From positions 430,238 through 494,237 of the forward strand of contig DEXQ01000008.1 in NCBI GenBank assembly GCA_002364215.1: 64,000 bases of DNA, in the 5' to 3' direction. The DNA is from Aequorivita sp. UBA3180. Its GTDB lineage: Bacteria > Bacteroidota > Bacteroidia > Flavobacteriales > Flavobacteriaceae. The notes below the pieces were generated by a model, which ran no database searches, was not told the DNA's origin, and was given only the letters and a program-made list of their open reading frames with translations. The stretch's first letter is position 1. The number at the start of each line of letters is the position of its first letter. Below, piece after piece: positions 26,298 through 35,199 of the stretch. A program made the translations under genes and the position numbers.

Positions 26298-26988
26298 GTT
26301 TATAATTATTGATGATGAACCGTTGGCTCATGAAATAATTGAAGAGTTTTGTAGCATGTTACCACATTTACAATTAGAAAAAAATTGCTACAGCGCTATG
26401 GAAGCCATGCAGTACTTAAATGAAAATACTGTCGATTTTATTTTTTTGGATATTAATATGCCTAAATTAAAAGGTTTAGATTTTTTAAAAACATTATCAA
26501 ATCCTCCAAAAACCATAGTTACAACGGCTTATAAAGAGCATGCAATTGAAGGTTTTGAGTTAAACGTTGTAGATTATATTTTAAAGCCTTTTAGTTTTGA
26601 CCGTTTAGTGAAAGCTGTAAATAAAGTTTCTGAAACACAATTGTCCAAAACAGTCTCAAAAGAATTTACCCCTGAAACCTTCACGCGATTCTTTATAAAA
26701 GGTGATAAAAAGCATCATCAAATAGATTTGAAAGATCTCCTTTATATAGAAGCTTACGGAAACTACACCAAACTATTTTTAAAGAATGAAATGATTATTA
26801 GCCACGAAAAAATATCGTATTTTGAATCTATTTTAAATAACGATAATTTTTTAAGAGTTCATAAATCGTTTCTTGTTGTTGTAGATAAAATTAAATTTAT
26901 AGAAGGTAATCGTATTTTAATAGACGATTATAAAATTCCTATAGGACAAACATACAAAAGCAATGTAAATAAGCTATATAACAGTTAA
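26290..26988 (+). CDS. LytTR-family response regulator
   Basis: 232 residues from the ATG at 26290; an upstream TTG at 26281 is possible but weaker. Receiver domain 1-115 with the acidic pair DDE at 8-10, phospho-acceptor Asp54 (IFLDINMPK) and Lys in ILKPFSF; C-terminal LytTR DNA-binding domain from about residue 135 (FIKGDKKHHQIDLKDLLYIEA, NDNFLRVHKSFLVVVDKI). ATG sits in the last codons of the kinase gene (ATGCTTAA overlap). Expected to bind direct repeats upstream of its target, most likely the divergent ABC operon. Confidence 0.92.
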   Translation: MLKFIIIDDEPLAHEIIEEFCSMLPHLQLEKNCYSAMEAMQYLNENTVDFIFLDINMPKLKGLDFLKTLSNPPKTIVTTAYKEHAIEGFELNVVDYILKPFSFDRLVKAVNKVSETQLSKTVSKEFTPETFTRFFIKGDKKHHQIDLKDLLYIEAYGNYTKLFLKNEMIISHEKISYFESILNNDNFLRVHKSFLVVVDKIKFIEGNRILIDDYKIPIGQTYKSNVNKLYNS

Positions 26989-27022
26989 TTACCATTCCAC
27001 ACATGTTACGCTTTCCTCCTAT

Positions 27023-27045
27023 GGTTCGACTACGCTCACCACAGG
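27023..27045. repeat. REP-like element, GGTTCGACTACGCTCACC type
   Basis: This element resembles the GGTCTCGACTGCGCTCGACC repeats inside hisA and at the hisD end: the core TCGACTRCGCTC is shared. It lies in non-coding DNA just after the LytTR regulator gene and looks like a dispersed intergenic repeat of this genome. Confidence 0.6.
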
Positions 27046-27289
27046 CCAGTCGCATAAAAAGTTTTCTATTAACATTGCAGAAGAAAATTTTAGAATAAAT
27101 TTTTTCGAGACACTATAGTAACAACTTCCGCTTTTAACCAAACCGACGAAGGAGATTCGCAAACACCTAATTATCAAATAGAAATGAAGCGAGTAAACCT
27201 CAAGTTTCATAACGAGAGAAGAATATATTAATAAGGTTTAAAAAGAATAACTAGAATAATAAATATACCTATTAATGTAAAGTGTAAAG

Positions 27290-27355
27290 TATTTATAGCG
27301 TATTTATAGCGTATTTATAGCGTATATATAGTATGTTTATAGTATGTATATAGCG
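27290..27355. repeat. Six tandem 11-bp units (TATTTATAGCG)
   Basis: Three perfect copies of TATTTATAGCG (27290-27322) are followed by three variant copies (TATATATAGTA, TGTTTATAGTA, TGTATATAGCG), all exactly 11 bp. One unit is about one helical turn, so the TATA steps face the same side of the helix. No spacers, so not CRISPR. Could bend DNA, bind a protein in phase, or be a slippage product. Confidence 0.85.
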
Positions 27356-27501
27356 TAAATAACATATTTCATATTTATAGCTATCCCATTATAATTTCAT
27401 TTTTGCAATAAAACTATAGCACATCCATACTAGCGGAAATGTTCAATAGATTGTCACCCTGTGCTCACAATAACGGTTGATAGCATTCACCAAAAAGTAA
27501 A

Positions 27502-28227
27502 TTACACCGTTGCGCTATAGATTACCGGCATTTTTCCTTTCCATTTAGCCCATAAATCGGAATCATCGATTAAACGGGCCATAAAGTGGGCCACATTTAT
27601 CCGGCTTACTTTGCCTGCATTAAAAATGGCGCTTCGTGTTGGAGAAGGATAAATTTTATAATCCGTTACCATTTCCTCATTTATCAAACCATCGGGTCGC
27701 ACTGCTGTCCATTCAACATAGGGATTATTTTGCCCAATTTCAATACGCAAATAATCCGCCGCTTTTTCGTTGTCAACATGCGGCGGCAGCAACAAGCGAA
27801 GCAACCCAATAACACATTTTTGGGCGAAGGAAATAGATTCGTCTAAATCGCGATTGCGGTTTCCTGTGGTGTTCATCAAAATAAATTTCACTGCCCTTTG
27901 CGGTTTATTGAATTTTATCGCATCGCATAACCGTCGCGTAACATCCGTTACCAATTTTCTAGGTTGTCCATAAATACCTTTCCAGGTTAGATTGTGCCCA
28001 AGACAAGACGCCACGGCATCACAATCCTTTACTATTTCGCGCATTTCGGCATCACTTAAATCCAAAACACTGGCAGTTATTATTTGAAGATTATCATTCG
28101 TTTTCCAAGCGTCAGGAAGTTTTTCGGGAGATCGTACAATTATTTTCACCCTGTGGTTTAGCATTAAAAGTTGTTCCACTAATTTACTGCCCGTGGCACC
28201 ACTTGCTCCTACTACTAAAATTGTCAT
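27502..28227 (-). CDS. NAD(P)-binding oxidoreductase, atypical SDR (NmrA/YwnB-like)
   Basis: 241 residues. Starts MTILVVGASGATGSKLVEQL, the GxxGxxG cofactor loop of atypical short-chain dehydrogenases, then VKIIVRSPEKLPD and a DCDAVASCLGHN strand end. Later WTAVRPDGLINEE matches the PGxL-type block of NAD(P)H-binding epimerase-like proteins. No Tyr-x3-Lys pair is visible, so it may sense NAD(P) or act as a reductase of unknown substrate. Monocistronic. Confidence 0.85.
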   Translation of the reverse strand: MTILVVGASGATGSKLVEQLLMLNHRVKIIVRSPEKLPDAWKTNDNLQIITASVLDLSDAEMREIVKDCDAVASCLGHNLTWKGIYGQPRKLVTDVTRRLCDAIKFNKPQRAVKFILMNTTGNRNRDLDESISFAQKCVIGLLRLLLPPHVDNEKAADYLRIEIGQNNPYVEWTAVRPDGLINEEMVTDYKIYPSPTRSAIFNAGKVSRINVAHFMARLIDDSDLWAKWKGKMPVIYSATV

Positions 28228-28552
28228 ATTGCATTATTTGGATGGTTACTCTATTTATAGGACGAACTACTTCGGTAATTGTTTCTTATTTTAATATAGC
28301 TGTATGTATTTAATAAGCAGCTATTTATCTATTAATGATTAAATATAAATAATTATTTAGAAAAAGAAATTCGGCTTCGTTATTAATAGCTTGTTTAATA
28401 AAATATAATCAATAAATCATACATTTTTCCGAAGTATATCCAAAGCCGTGAAAAAAGAAGAAAGACTAAAGAAACCAAAAAGAAGTCATTATAACAGAAT
28501 AGACAACAGACAACAGACAACAGACAACAGAATACAGACTACCGCCCCACGC
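28228..28552. other. 325-bp AT-rich gap ending in a heptamer repeat
   Basis: Between the NAD(P)-binding protein and the YbbP-like permease, whose stops/starts face left. Mostly AT-rich DNA without a reading frame of interest; its right end carries the GACAACA tandem at 28503-28530. No terminator hairpin recognised. Confidence 0.5.
28502..28540. repeat. GACAACA heptamer tandem (about four copies)
   Basis: Four consecutive GACAACA heptamers then a decayed GAATACAGAC tail. It stands just downstream of the YbbP-like gene stop. The same style of 7-bp slippage repeat appears at 367-390 (TTTCAGG) and in looser form at 32650-32700, so it is a recurring feature of intergenic DNA in this genome. Confidence 0.75.
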
Positions 28553-31093
28553 CTAACTCCTCCGAAGCACCTCCAGCGGTGAGCTCCGTAAAACCTCTCG
28601 AATATTGCTCAACCCAATCCCCAAAACCAAAAGTGATATACCCGGCAAGAAAATCAGGAACGGAATAAGCGAAGGCATAAAGGGTTCTTCAAATACAAAT
28701 ATTGCCAATAGCAAGCTGCTAAGTAACGCCAAAAGGATACCCAAGAGACTTCCCAAGATTCCCAAAAACAGATACTCCAGGGCGGTAATAGCGATTATTT
28801 GTTTGTTTTTTGCACCCAGAGTGCGCAGTAGCACACTTTCCTTTATGCGCTGGTATTTGCTGGTTCGCACGGAGCCTATCAACACTATAATCCCGGTTAG
28901 AATACTGAAAAACGCCATAAAGTTGATGATCCAACTTACCTTGTCCAATATATCTTCTATTACAGTAAACATCTGTCTTAGATCTATCACAGACACATTG
29001 GGGAATTTCTTCACCAAGTCACGTTGCAACTTGGCCGAACTTTCCTCTGTTGGCGCATAGGTTGACAATACATTAAATTGTGGCGCATTTTCCAAGACTC
29101 CTTTTGGGTAAACGATAGAGAAATTGGGTTGCAAGGTAGTCCAATCCACTTTTCGAATGCTGCTAACAACCGTTTCCATAAGCACCCCCTGCACATTGAA
29201 AACCAGTGCATCGCCTAGCGTTACATTGGCATCTTCGGCTAGGTTTTCGGAAATAGAGATTTGGATTTTATCACCCTGTTTGTGCTCAGCAACCCACTCC
29301 CCTGCTACAATTTCCTCAGACTTTGTAAGGGCACTGCGATAAGTGGTTCTAAATTCGTGGTTTAAAAGCCAGCCTTTTATTTGGGCTGTAGTATCGACTC
29401 GTAAGCTGCTTACCAACTCATTTTTAATGCTGTGCATCCGCATGGTAACCAGCGGAATATTATTCAATACATTCACATCATTTGCTTTAAAGGTATTCAT
29501 CACCTCTGTTACTTGGTCTGGTTGCACATCCAAAGTTATCAAGTTTGCACTTTCTGAGGTTTGGCCGATGGTTGCTTTATCCAGCAAAATATCCTTTGTG
29601 AAATATAGTGTACTGATTAAAAAAGTTCCCAAACCAATGGCTACCAATAGCACTATGGTTTGATTGTTAGGCCGAAATAAATTCAGTAAACTTTGCCGTG
29701 TGGTAAACCGTGCGCCTTTTGGAAAATAGGTTTTAACCAATTTCATGGTTCCACTTGCAATACCTGCTAGCACTCCGAAGGTTACAAGAATACCGCCAAT
29801 AAAGGCTAATGCAAATAACCAATCTTTCAGCAACCAATAGGAAAAGGCGTAAAGAAATAAAACAACTAAAGCAATAACGCCATAGGTGGCTTTTTTTGAT
29901 TGTTTTGAGGATTCCCCGCTAAAGCGCAGCACTTCCAATGGCGAAACGTACCAAGTTCGCAATAACGGTAGCAAGGCAAATAAAACCGACATCACTAAGC
30001 CCAAGAGAACGCCCATGATTATAGGTTGGGCAGAAATGCTAATAATTATATCGAAGGGTAAAAACTCTTTTAATACAAAGGGGAAAAGTTCCTGCAGCCC
30101 CACTCCTATCGCAGTCCCGATGATACCTCCTAAGATGCCTATTCCTGCAATCTGAATCAGAAATATTAAAAAGCTTTGTTTTCTGGATGCACCCAAACAT
30201 TTTAAGACGGCAATTGCCTTTACTTTTTCCTTAATATAGATATTAACCGAGCTGGCAATTCCTACGCAGCCCAGCAAAAGTGCAATAAAAGCAGTTAAGT
30301 TAAGAAAGGAACTAACATTGTCATACCTGCGCCCCAATCTGCTGCTGGTGCTAGTGTGCGTATCCAAATCTGTATTTTCTGCCTCGAGCATCGGTTGCAA
30401 GCTGTCTTCAAGTGCCACCAGATCTACATTGGGTTGTTTGTAATAATATTGGTATTCCTTCCGGCTTCCAAACTGTAATAATTCGGTATCGGCCACAAGC
30501 CTATATGGAATTATAACCAAAGGCGCTACTGAACTGGAGACGGCATTATTACCGGGAATAGCATTTAATGCGCCAGCGATGGGCAGGGTTATTTCACCTA
30601 TTTTTATTGAATCGCCAGCTTGAAGGTTGTATTGCAACATCAAGGTAGCATCTACCAAAGCACTGCCTAAAGCTTGATAGGAAGTAGCGGCGCCAACAGG
30701 TTGTGTTTTAAGCTCTCCATAAAAAGGAAAATCCCCCTGCAAACCACGCACACGTACTAATTTAGTGCCATTGTTTTTGGGGAAAGCCACCATCGACACA
30801 AAGTTTACTTCCGAAGCATCTGGGTTTAATGAATCAATAATTGCTTGTGCGCGTTCGTTGGGAAGCTGATCACTATCAATCGTAAAATCGGCCCCCATCA
30901 ACGATTTTGATTGTCGTTGGATATTATCGGTAAGGTTTTGGCTGAATAACTGTATGGAAACCACGGCAGCAATCCCCAAAATAATGGACGCCATAAACAG
31001 TAGCAATCGCGCTCTGCTCGCCTTTGCATCGCGCCAAGCCATCTTAAAAAGCCAAGCGTTGTTTAAGTTTGATTGTAACTGAGGTTTGTTCAA
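28553..31093 (-). CDS. ABC transporter permease, YbbP-like (two FtsX domains)
   Basis: 846 residues. N-terminal helix (ASRARLLLFMASIILGIAAVVS), a periplasmic MacB-like domain, an FtsX block of three helices around residues 260-400, three further helices near 400-480, a second periplasmic region and a final FtsX block from about 720. This four-plus-helix, double-FtsX layout is that of E. coli YbbP, a MacB-like exporter of unknown lipid or lipoprotein cargo. Its start overlaps the stop of the ATPase gene by 4 bp (ATGA). Confidence 0.9.
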   Translation of the reverse strand: MNKPQLQSNLNNAWLFKMAWRDAKASRARLLLFMASIILGIAAVVSIQLFSQNLTDNIQRQSKSLMGADFTIDSDQLPNERAQAIIDSLNPDASEVNFVSMVAFPKNNGTKLVRVRGLQGDFPFYGELKTQPVGAATSYQALGSALVDATLMLQYNLQAGDSIKIGEITLPIAGALNAIPGNNAVSSSVAPLVIIPYRLVADTELLQFGSRKEYQYYYKQPNVDLVALEDSLQPMLEAENTDLDTHTSTSSRLGRRYDNVSSFLNLTAFIALLLGCVGIASSVNIYIKEKVKAIAVLKCLGASRKQSFLIFLIQIAGIGILGGIIGTAIGVGLQELFPFVLKEFLPFDIIISISAQPIIMGVLLGLVMSVLFALLPLLRTWYVSPLEVLRFSGESSKQSKKATYGVIALVVLFLYAFSYWLLKDWLFALAFIGGILVTFGVLAGIASGTMKLVKTYFPKGARFTTRQSLLNLFRPNNQTIVLLVAIGLGTFLISTLYFTKDILLDKATIGQTSESANLITLDVQPDQVTEVMNTFKANDVNVLNNIPLVTMRMHSIKNELVSSLRVDTTAQIKGWLLNHEFRTTYRSALTKSEEIVAGEWVAEHKQGDKIQISISENLAEDANVTLGDALVFNVQGVLMETVVSSIRKVDWTTLQPNFSIVYPKGVLENAPQFNVLSTYAPTEESSAKLQRDLVKKFPNVSVIDLRQMFTVIEDILDKVSWIINFMAFFSILTGIIVLIGSVRTSKYQRIKESVLLRTLGAKNKQIIAITALEYLFLGILGSLLGILLALLSSLLLAIFVFEEPFMPSLIPFLIFLPGISLLVLGIGLSNIREVLRSSPLEVLRRS

Positions 31094-31779
31094 ATTGTTG
31101 CAGTTGTTTCATTCGTTAAAATCTTACCACCTTTCAATCTTAAAATTTGCTGTGTTCTTACTGCTAAATCCAAATCGTGGGTTATGATCACAAGCGTGGT
31201 ACCTGCCTGTTCATTGAGTTCAAAAAGTAACTGTATTACCTTCTCTCCTGTTTCTTCGTCAAGATTTCCGGTAGGTTCGTCTGCAAATAAAATTGAAGGC
31301 TTGTTGGAAAATGCCCTTGCCACCGCTACCCTTTGTTGTTCGCCCCCAGACAGTTGTGATGGATAGTGGTGAACGCGATCTGCCAGACCCACTTTTTCTA
31401 ATAGTTCCTTTGCTCTGCTATCAGCATTTTTTGCGCCTTGCAGTTCCAAAGGCACGCTTACATTTTCAAGCGCCGTTAAGGTTGGCAATAATTGAAAGTC
31501 CTGAAAAATAAACCCAACTTCCTCATTGCGCAGTTGTGCGCGTTCATCCTCGTTGAGGCTGCTTAAATTATGTCCGCATAATTCCACCGTCCCAGCACTG
31601 GGGGTGTCTAAGCCTGCAGCTAAACCTAATAAAGTTGTCTTTCCACTTCCAGAGGGCCCAACGATAGAGAATGTTTGTCCTTTTTTCACTTCAAACGAAA
31701 CATTTTGAAGAACCGTTAATTGCTTCGAACCGTTTTTATAAGTTTTCTCCAGCCCGTTAATCTTTAATATCTTTGTCAT
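31090..31779 (-). CDS. ABC transporter ATP-binding protein, YbbA/LolD-like
   Basis: 229 residues with Walker A GPSGSGKTT, signature LSGGEQQRVA, Walker B ILFADEPTG and switch histidine in VIITHDLD. The short LolD/MacB-type ATPase energises the double-FtsX permease encoded immediately after it. Divergent from a tesA-like esterase with only 27 bp between the start codons: the tesA-ybbA-ybbP arrangement is known from proteobacteria and recurs here. Confidence 0.93.
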   Translation of the reverse strand: MTKILKINGLEKTYKNGSKQLTVLQNVSFEVKKGQTFSIVGPSGSGKTTLLGLAAGLDTPSAGTVELCGHNLSSLNEDERAQLRNEEVGFIFQDFQLLPTLTALENVSVPLELQGAKNADSRAKELLEKVGLADRVHHYPSQLSGGEQQRVAVARAFSNKPSILFADEPTGNLDEETGEKVIQLLFELNEQAGTTLVIITHDLDLAVRTQQILRLKGGKILTNETTATI

Positions 31780-31806
31780 TTAAATTTTATAATATTTCTC
31801 GATCTT

Positions 31807-32547
31807 ATGCCGAAGCCCAAAATTACGCAAACCCTTTTAGATACAATAGTTTCCAAGTCTCAGAACCTCTTAAAGTTTTGTTATTTCTTGACTGTTTTTA
31901 TAGTGCTATCCTGCGGAAATAACACAAAAACGAAAGCCGTTGTAGATACAAACGAAAATACCACTACCGAAACCGAAGCTTCAGCAACCACTACAAACAA
32001 AACCATCCTCTTCTTTGGGGACAGCATTACTGCTGGCTATGGCCTGGATGATACCAACGATGCGTTTCCGGGAATTATTCAGACTAAAGTTGACTCCTTG
32101 GGCTTGAATTATGAAGTCGTAAACTCTGGGGTTAGCGGGGAAACTTCCGCCGGCGGCAGAAGCAGAATTGATTGGATCCTCAATCAGGACATAGATATAT
32201 TTGTTTTGGAACTAGGCGCAAACGATGGACTACGTGGAGTTCCAATTTCTGAAACCAAAGCTAATCTACAGGCAATTATAGATGCTGTTAAAACAAAAAG
32301 CCCAGATACAAAGATTGTTTTGGCAGGAATGCAATTGCCACCCAATATGGGGCAAGATTATACCACGCAGTTTCGCGCTATTTTTTCTGATTTGACTATG
32401 GAAAATAATATTGCCTTCATTCCCTTTATTTTAAAGGATGTAGGGGGTGTTAAGGAATTAAACCAGAATGACGGGATACATCCCACTGCCGAAGGACATA
32501 AAATTGTTGCCAATACTGTTTGGGAGGTGTTGGAGCCTGTGTTGTAG
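31807..32547 (+). CDS. Arylesterase/lysophospholipase TesA-like, SGNH hydrolase, lipoprotein
   Basis: 246 residues. The N-terminal region has a 37-residue leader with FLTVFIVLSC, a likely lipobox (Cys near residue 36), and a Thr/Asn-rich linker. The SGNH core follows: block I ILFFGDSITAGYGL with the nucleophile Ser, block III GANDGLRG and block V DGIHPTAEGH with Asp and His. In E. coli TesA cleaves acyl-CoA, lysophospholipids and aryl esters in the periplasm; anchoring by a lipid would be a Bacteroidota variation. Shares a 27-bp divergent control region with ybbA. Confidence 0.88.
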   Translation: MPKPKITQTLLDTIVSKSQNLLKFCYFLTVFIVLSCGNNTKTKAVVDTNENTTTETEASATTTNKTILFFGDSITAGYGLDDTNDAFPGIIQTKVDSLGLNYEVVNSGVSGETSAGGRSRIDWILNQDIDIFVLELGANDGLRGVPISETKANLQAIIDAVKTKSPDTKIVLAGMQLPPNMGQDYTTQFRAIFSDLTMENNIAFIPFILKDVGGVKELNQNDGIHPTAEGHKIVANTVWEVLEPVL

Positions 32548-32649
32548 TTGCCATAGTGTATAGCAAGTATAGACTCAATCAATAAATTTTAACCACAGAG
32601 GAACAGTGGACATAGAGAAATCAATGAGCAATAAGTTCACCGTTTTGCG

Positions 32650-32697
32650 TTTCACACTTCAGGATTCAGGACTCACGACTCACAATTCAACAATTCA
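32650..32697. repeat. Imperfect 7-bp tandem, (TT/AC)CA-rich
   Basis: The gap after tesA ends in TTCAGGATTCAGGACTCACG and further ACTCAC/AATTCA steps, an imperfect tandem of 7-8 bases like the clean heptamers at 367 and 28502. Non-coding, fills the space between the convergent tesA and corA genes. Confidence 0.5.
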
Positions 32698-32699
32698 CT

Positions 32700-33788
32700 T
32701 CACAACCATTTCTTTCTCTTAAAATACCAAAGCAGACCAAAAAACACAAGAATCATTGCGGCCCAAAGGTAGTAATAGCCATACCTTAAGTGTAGTTCGG
32801 GCATATGCTCAAAGTTCATCCCATAAATACCGGCCATAAAGGTTAAAGGAATAAAAATAGAAGCCATGATGGTAAGCACCTTCATCACTTCGTTCATTTT
32901 GTTGCTGATGGTAGTCATGTACATATCCATCAAGCCCCAGATCATATCGCGGTATATTTCAACACTTTCGTTTACTTGGATAATGTGGTCATAAAGATCA
33001 CGTATATATTTGTTGGTGCGTTCTTCAATGAGGGGGCTTTCTATTTTTTCCAATCGGTTTATTACTTCACGCAATGGTAAAACTGCTTTTCTAATTTTTA
33101 GGATTTCTTTTTTAAGTTCTTGGATTTCCTCAGTCATGTTTTCATCATCCTTATCATCAAAAAGATTGTCTTCAAGTATTTCCACTTTATTGCTCAAAAA
33201 TTCAACTACCGTAAAGTAATTGTCAACAACGGCATCAAGTATGGCAAACATCAAATAATCAGAACCATAGCCTCTAATTCTCCCTTTTCCGTGTTCCAGC
33301 CTATCTCTCAAGTCGCCAAAGACATCCCCTTCTGCTTCTTGGAAAGTGATTACATAATCACTCCCAACTACCATACTTATATGCTCGTTTGTTAGATGCT
33401 CATTTTCATCATAGTGCAGCATTTTAAAAACGATAAACAAATACTCCTCATATTCATCAATTTTTGGGCGTTGATTAGTGGTAACAATATCTTCCTGGAT
33501 TAGCGGGTGCAATTCAAAATGGTTACCAAGGGTAACAATATCATCGGTGTTGCTGAGACCGTTTACATTAATCCACGTTATGTTGCTGGAATCTTCATAT
33601 GTAAATGCTTCTTGTATATTGTTGGTCTCAAAGCGGTCATAATGCTCTTTGGAATAATCAATAATGTCCAGTTCCGTAACCGTAGTGGTTTTTTTACCGG
33701 TATAGGTTACCGTTCCCGGAGAAAGGTTTCTTGCTCTTTTGGGTTGAATTTTGGTGGTTTGCGGTTTTTTTCTTCTTCGTGCGGCCAT
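32700..33788 (-). CDS. corA: Magnesium/cobalt transporter CorA
   Basis: 362 residues. Large acidic cytoplasmic domain, long helix (residues about 200-290) and two C-terminal membrane helices with the YGMNFEHMPEL loop carrying the GMN selectivity motif, then a basic tail KRKKWL. The pentameric channel imports Mg2+ (also Co2+, Ni2+). The N-terminus is unusually basic (MAARRRKKPQTTKIQPKRAR). Single gene. The length and motif leave little doubt about the family. Confidence 0.95.
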   Translation of the reverse strand: MAARRRKKPQTTKIQPKRARNLSPGTVTYTGKKTTTVTELDIIDYSKEHYDRFETNNIQEAFTYEDSSNITWINVNGLSNTDDIVTLGNHFELHPLIQEDIVTTNQRPKIDEYEEYLFIVFKMLHYDENEHLTNEHISMVVGSDYVITFQEAEGDVFGDLRDRLEHGKGRIRGYGSDYLMFAILDAVVDNYFTVVEFLSNKVEILEDNLFDDKDDENMTEEIQELKKEILKIRKAVLPLREVINRLEKIESPLIEERTNKYIRDLYDHIIQVNESVEIYRDMIWGLMDMYMTTISNKMNEVMKVLTIMASIFIPLTFMAGIYGMNFEHMPELHLRYGYYYLWAAMILVFFGLLWYFKRKKWL

Positions 33789-33832
33789 AAAAAACGTTGA
33801 TTATTTTTTAAAGGTAGGAAAAAGTAAAAAGA

Positions 33833-34438
33833 TTATTCCACTTTATGGCGTTGCCGAAGTGTTTTCTCCACATCGCTCAACGTAAAACCCTTTGCCTGAA
33901 GCAAAATCATATTATGAAAAAGCAGGTCGGCGCTTTCATCAAGAAAAAGATTATCGTTGCTATCTTTTGATTCAATGACAACTTCCACTGCCTCTTCGCC
34001 TACTTTTTGGGCAATTTTATTGATACCTTTTCGGAAAAGGGATGCAATGTAAGAATCTTCATTTTCCGAATTATCCTTTCTGTTTTGAATGATGCTTTCC
34101 AAATCTGAAAGAAAGCCAAAACTCGAAACGTTATCTTCGTTCCAGCAGGTGTCGGTTCCTTTGTGACAAACGGGCCCAACAGAGTTCACTTTTATTAATA
34201 GTGCATCTTTATCACAATCAACAGCAATGGAAACAAGCTCCAGAAAATTGCCACTCTCCTCCCCTTTTGTCCAAAGTCTCTGTTTGCTTCGGCTGAAAAA
34301 AGTAACCTTTTTTAATTGGTTGGTTTTCAAAAATGCTTCTTCGTCCATATAGCCAAGCATAAGCACTTTGCTGGTATTTGTGTCTTGGATTATGGCCGGT
34401 ACAAGGCCATCGCTGTATTTTTTAAAATCTATTTCCAT
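33833..34438 (-). CDS. hisIE: HisI/HisE: phosphoribosyl-AMP cyclohydrolase / phosphoribosyl-ATP pyrophosphatase
   Basis: 201 residues, last gene of the his operon. Residues 1-100 are the cyclohydrolase (VLMLGYMDEEAF, TFFSRSKQRLWTKGEESGN, and zinc site Asp/Cys residues in DCDKDALL and CHKGTDTCW). Residues 112-201 are the pyrophosphatase (ESIIQNRKDN..., KVGEEAVEVVIE, DLLFHNMILL). It performs steps 2 and 3 of histidine synthesis. Follows hisF by 5 bp. Confidence 0.97.
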   Translation of the reverse strand: MEIDFKKYSDGLVPAIIQDTNTSKVLMLGYMDEEAFLKTNQLKKVTFFSRSKQRLWTKGEESGNFLELVSIAVDCDKDALLIKVNSVGPVCHKGTDTCWNEDNVSSFGFLSDLESIIQNRKDNSENEDSYIASLFRKGINKIAQKVGEEAVEVVIESKDSNDNLFLDESADLLFHNMILLQAKGFTLSDVEKTLRQRHKVE

Positions 34439-34443
34439 CTAAT

Positions 34444-35199
34444 TTATAATCTAACAGGAATTTCCTGGGTTTTTAATTCTTTTTTCAAATTGTTTATAGT
34501 TATTTCCTTAAAGTGGAATACGCTTGCAGCCAAAGCTGCGTCTGCTTTTCCCTCAATAAAAGTATCTGTAAAGTGCTGAATGGTTCCCGCTCCGCCTGAG
34601 GCAATTATTGGAATGTTCAGCTCTGTTGAAAGTTTTGCCAAAGCTTCGTTAGCGAAACCGTTTTTCGTTCCATCGTGGTCCATGGACGTAAAAAGAATTT
34701 CACCAGCACCGCGCAGTTCCACTTCCTTTGCCCACTCAAACAGATCCAGATCTGTTGGCACCTTTCCTCCCACTAAATGCACTTTCCAATTGCCGTCAAT
34801 CTGTTTTGCATCAATGGCCACCACAACGCACTGCGAGCCAAATTTTGAAGCCAGTTCATTGATCAACTGTGGATTTTTCACTGCAGAAGAATTCACCGAA
34901 ACCTTATCGGCACCATTGTTTAAAAGGATTTCCACGTCTTCAACGGAAGAAATTCCTCCGCCAACAGTAAAGGGAATATCGATGGTTTCTGCAACCTTTA
35001 AAACCAATTCGGCCAAGGTTTTCCTGCGCTCCTCAGTTGCCGAAATATCCAGAAAAACAAGTTCTTCAGCTCCGTTTTCAGAATAGAATTTTGCCAATTC
35101 TATCGGATCGCCGGCGTCGCGCAAATCTAAGAAGTTGACTCCTTTAACGGTTCGGCCATTTTTGATATCGAGACACGGTATAATTCTTTTAGTTAGCAT
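34444..35199 (-). CDS. hisF: Imidazole glycerol phosphate synthase, cyclase subunit
   Basis: 251 residues, (beta/alpha)8 barrel: IIPCLDIKNGRTVKG with Asp11 at the active site, FTVGGGISSVED and IIASGGAGT phosphate sites, and Asp in TSMDHDGTKNG. Works with HisH to make imidazole glycerol phosphate and AICAR. Overlaps the end of hisA by 11 bp. Its barrel lacks the extra loop found in the homologous HisA in this window. Confidence 0.97.
   Translation of the reverse strand: MLTKRIIPCLDIKNGRTVKGVNFLDLRDAGDPIELAKFYSENGAEELVFLDISATEERRKTLAELVLKVAETIDIPFTVGGGISSVEDVEILLNNGADKVSVNSSAVKNPQLINELASKFGSQCVVVAIDAKQIDGNWKVHLVGGKVPTDLDLFEWAKEVELRGAGEILFTSMDHDGTKNGFANEALAKLSTELNIPIIASGGAGTIQHFTDTFIEGKADAALAASVFHFKEITINNLKKELKTQEIPVRL

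Larger units (their letters stand above)
26989..27501. other. 513-bp AT-rich gap with REP-like element and 11-bp tandem array
   Basis: Holds a TTCGACTACGCTCACC palindromic repeat (27023-27045) and a six-unit 11-bp tandem array (27290-27355), listed separately. A short start-less frame at about 27107-27230 (ending NLKFHNERRIY) looks protein-like and may be gene debris. No convincing gene. The gap marks the right edge of the AT-rich block. Confidence 0.6.

Noticed and set aside
27019..27210. 63-residue minus-strand ORF starting MKLEVYSLHFYLIIRCL
   Set aside because: Its C-terminal part is the translation of the REP-like element at 27023, no known family is visible, and it lies in repeat-rich AT-rich DNA.
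27290..27355. CRISPR array
   Set aside because: The 11-bp units are contiguous without spacers and no cas genes are in the window.
28448..28570. Frame VKKEERLKKPKRSHYNRID running through the heptamer repeat
   Set aside because: Needs a GTG start, ends inside the permease gene on the other strand, and more than half of it is repeat translation.
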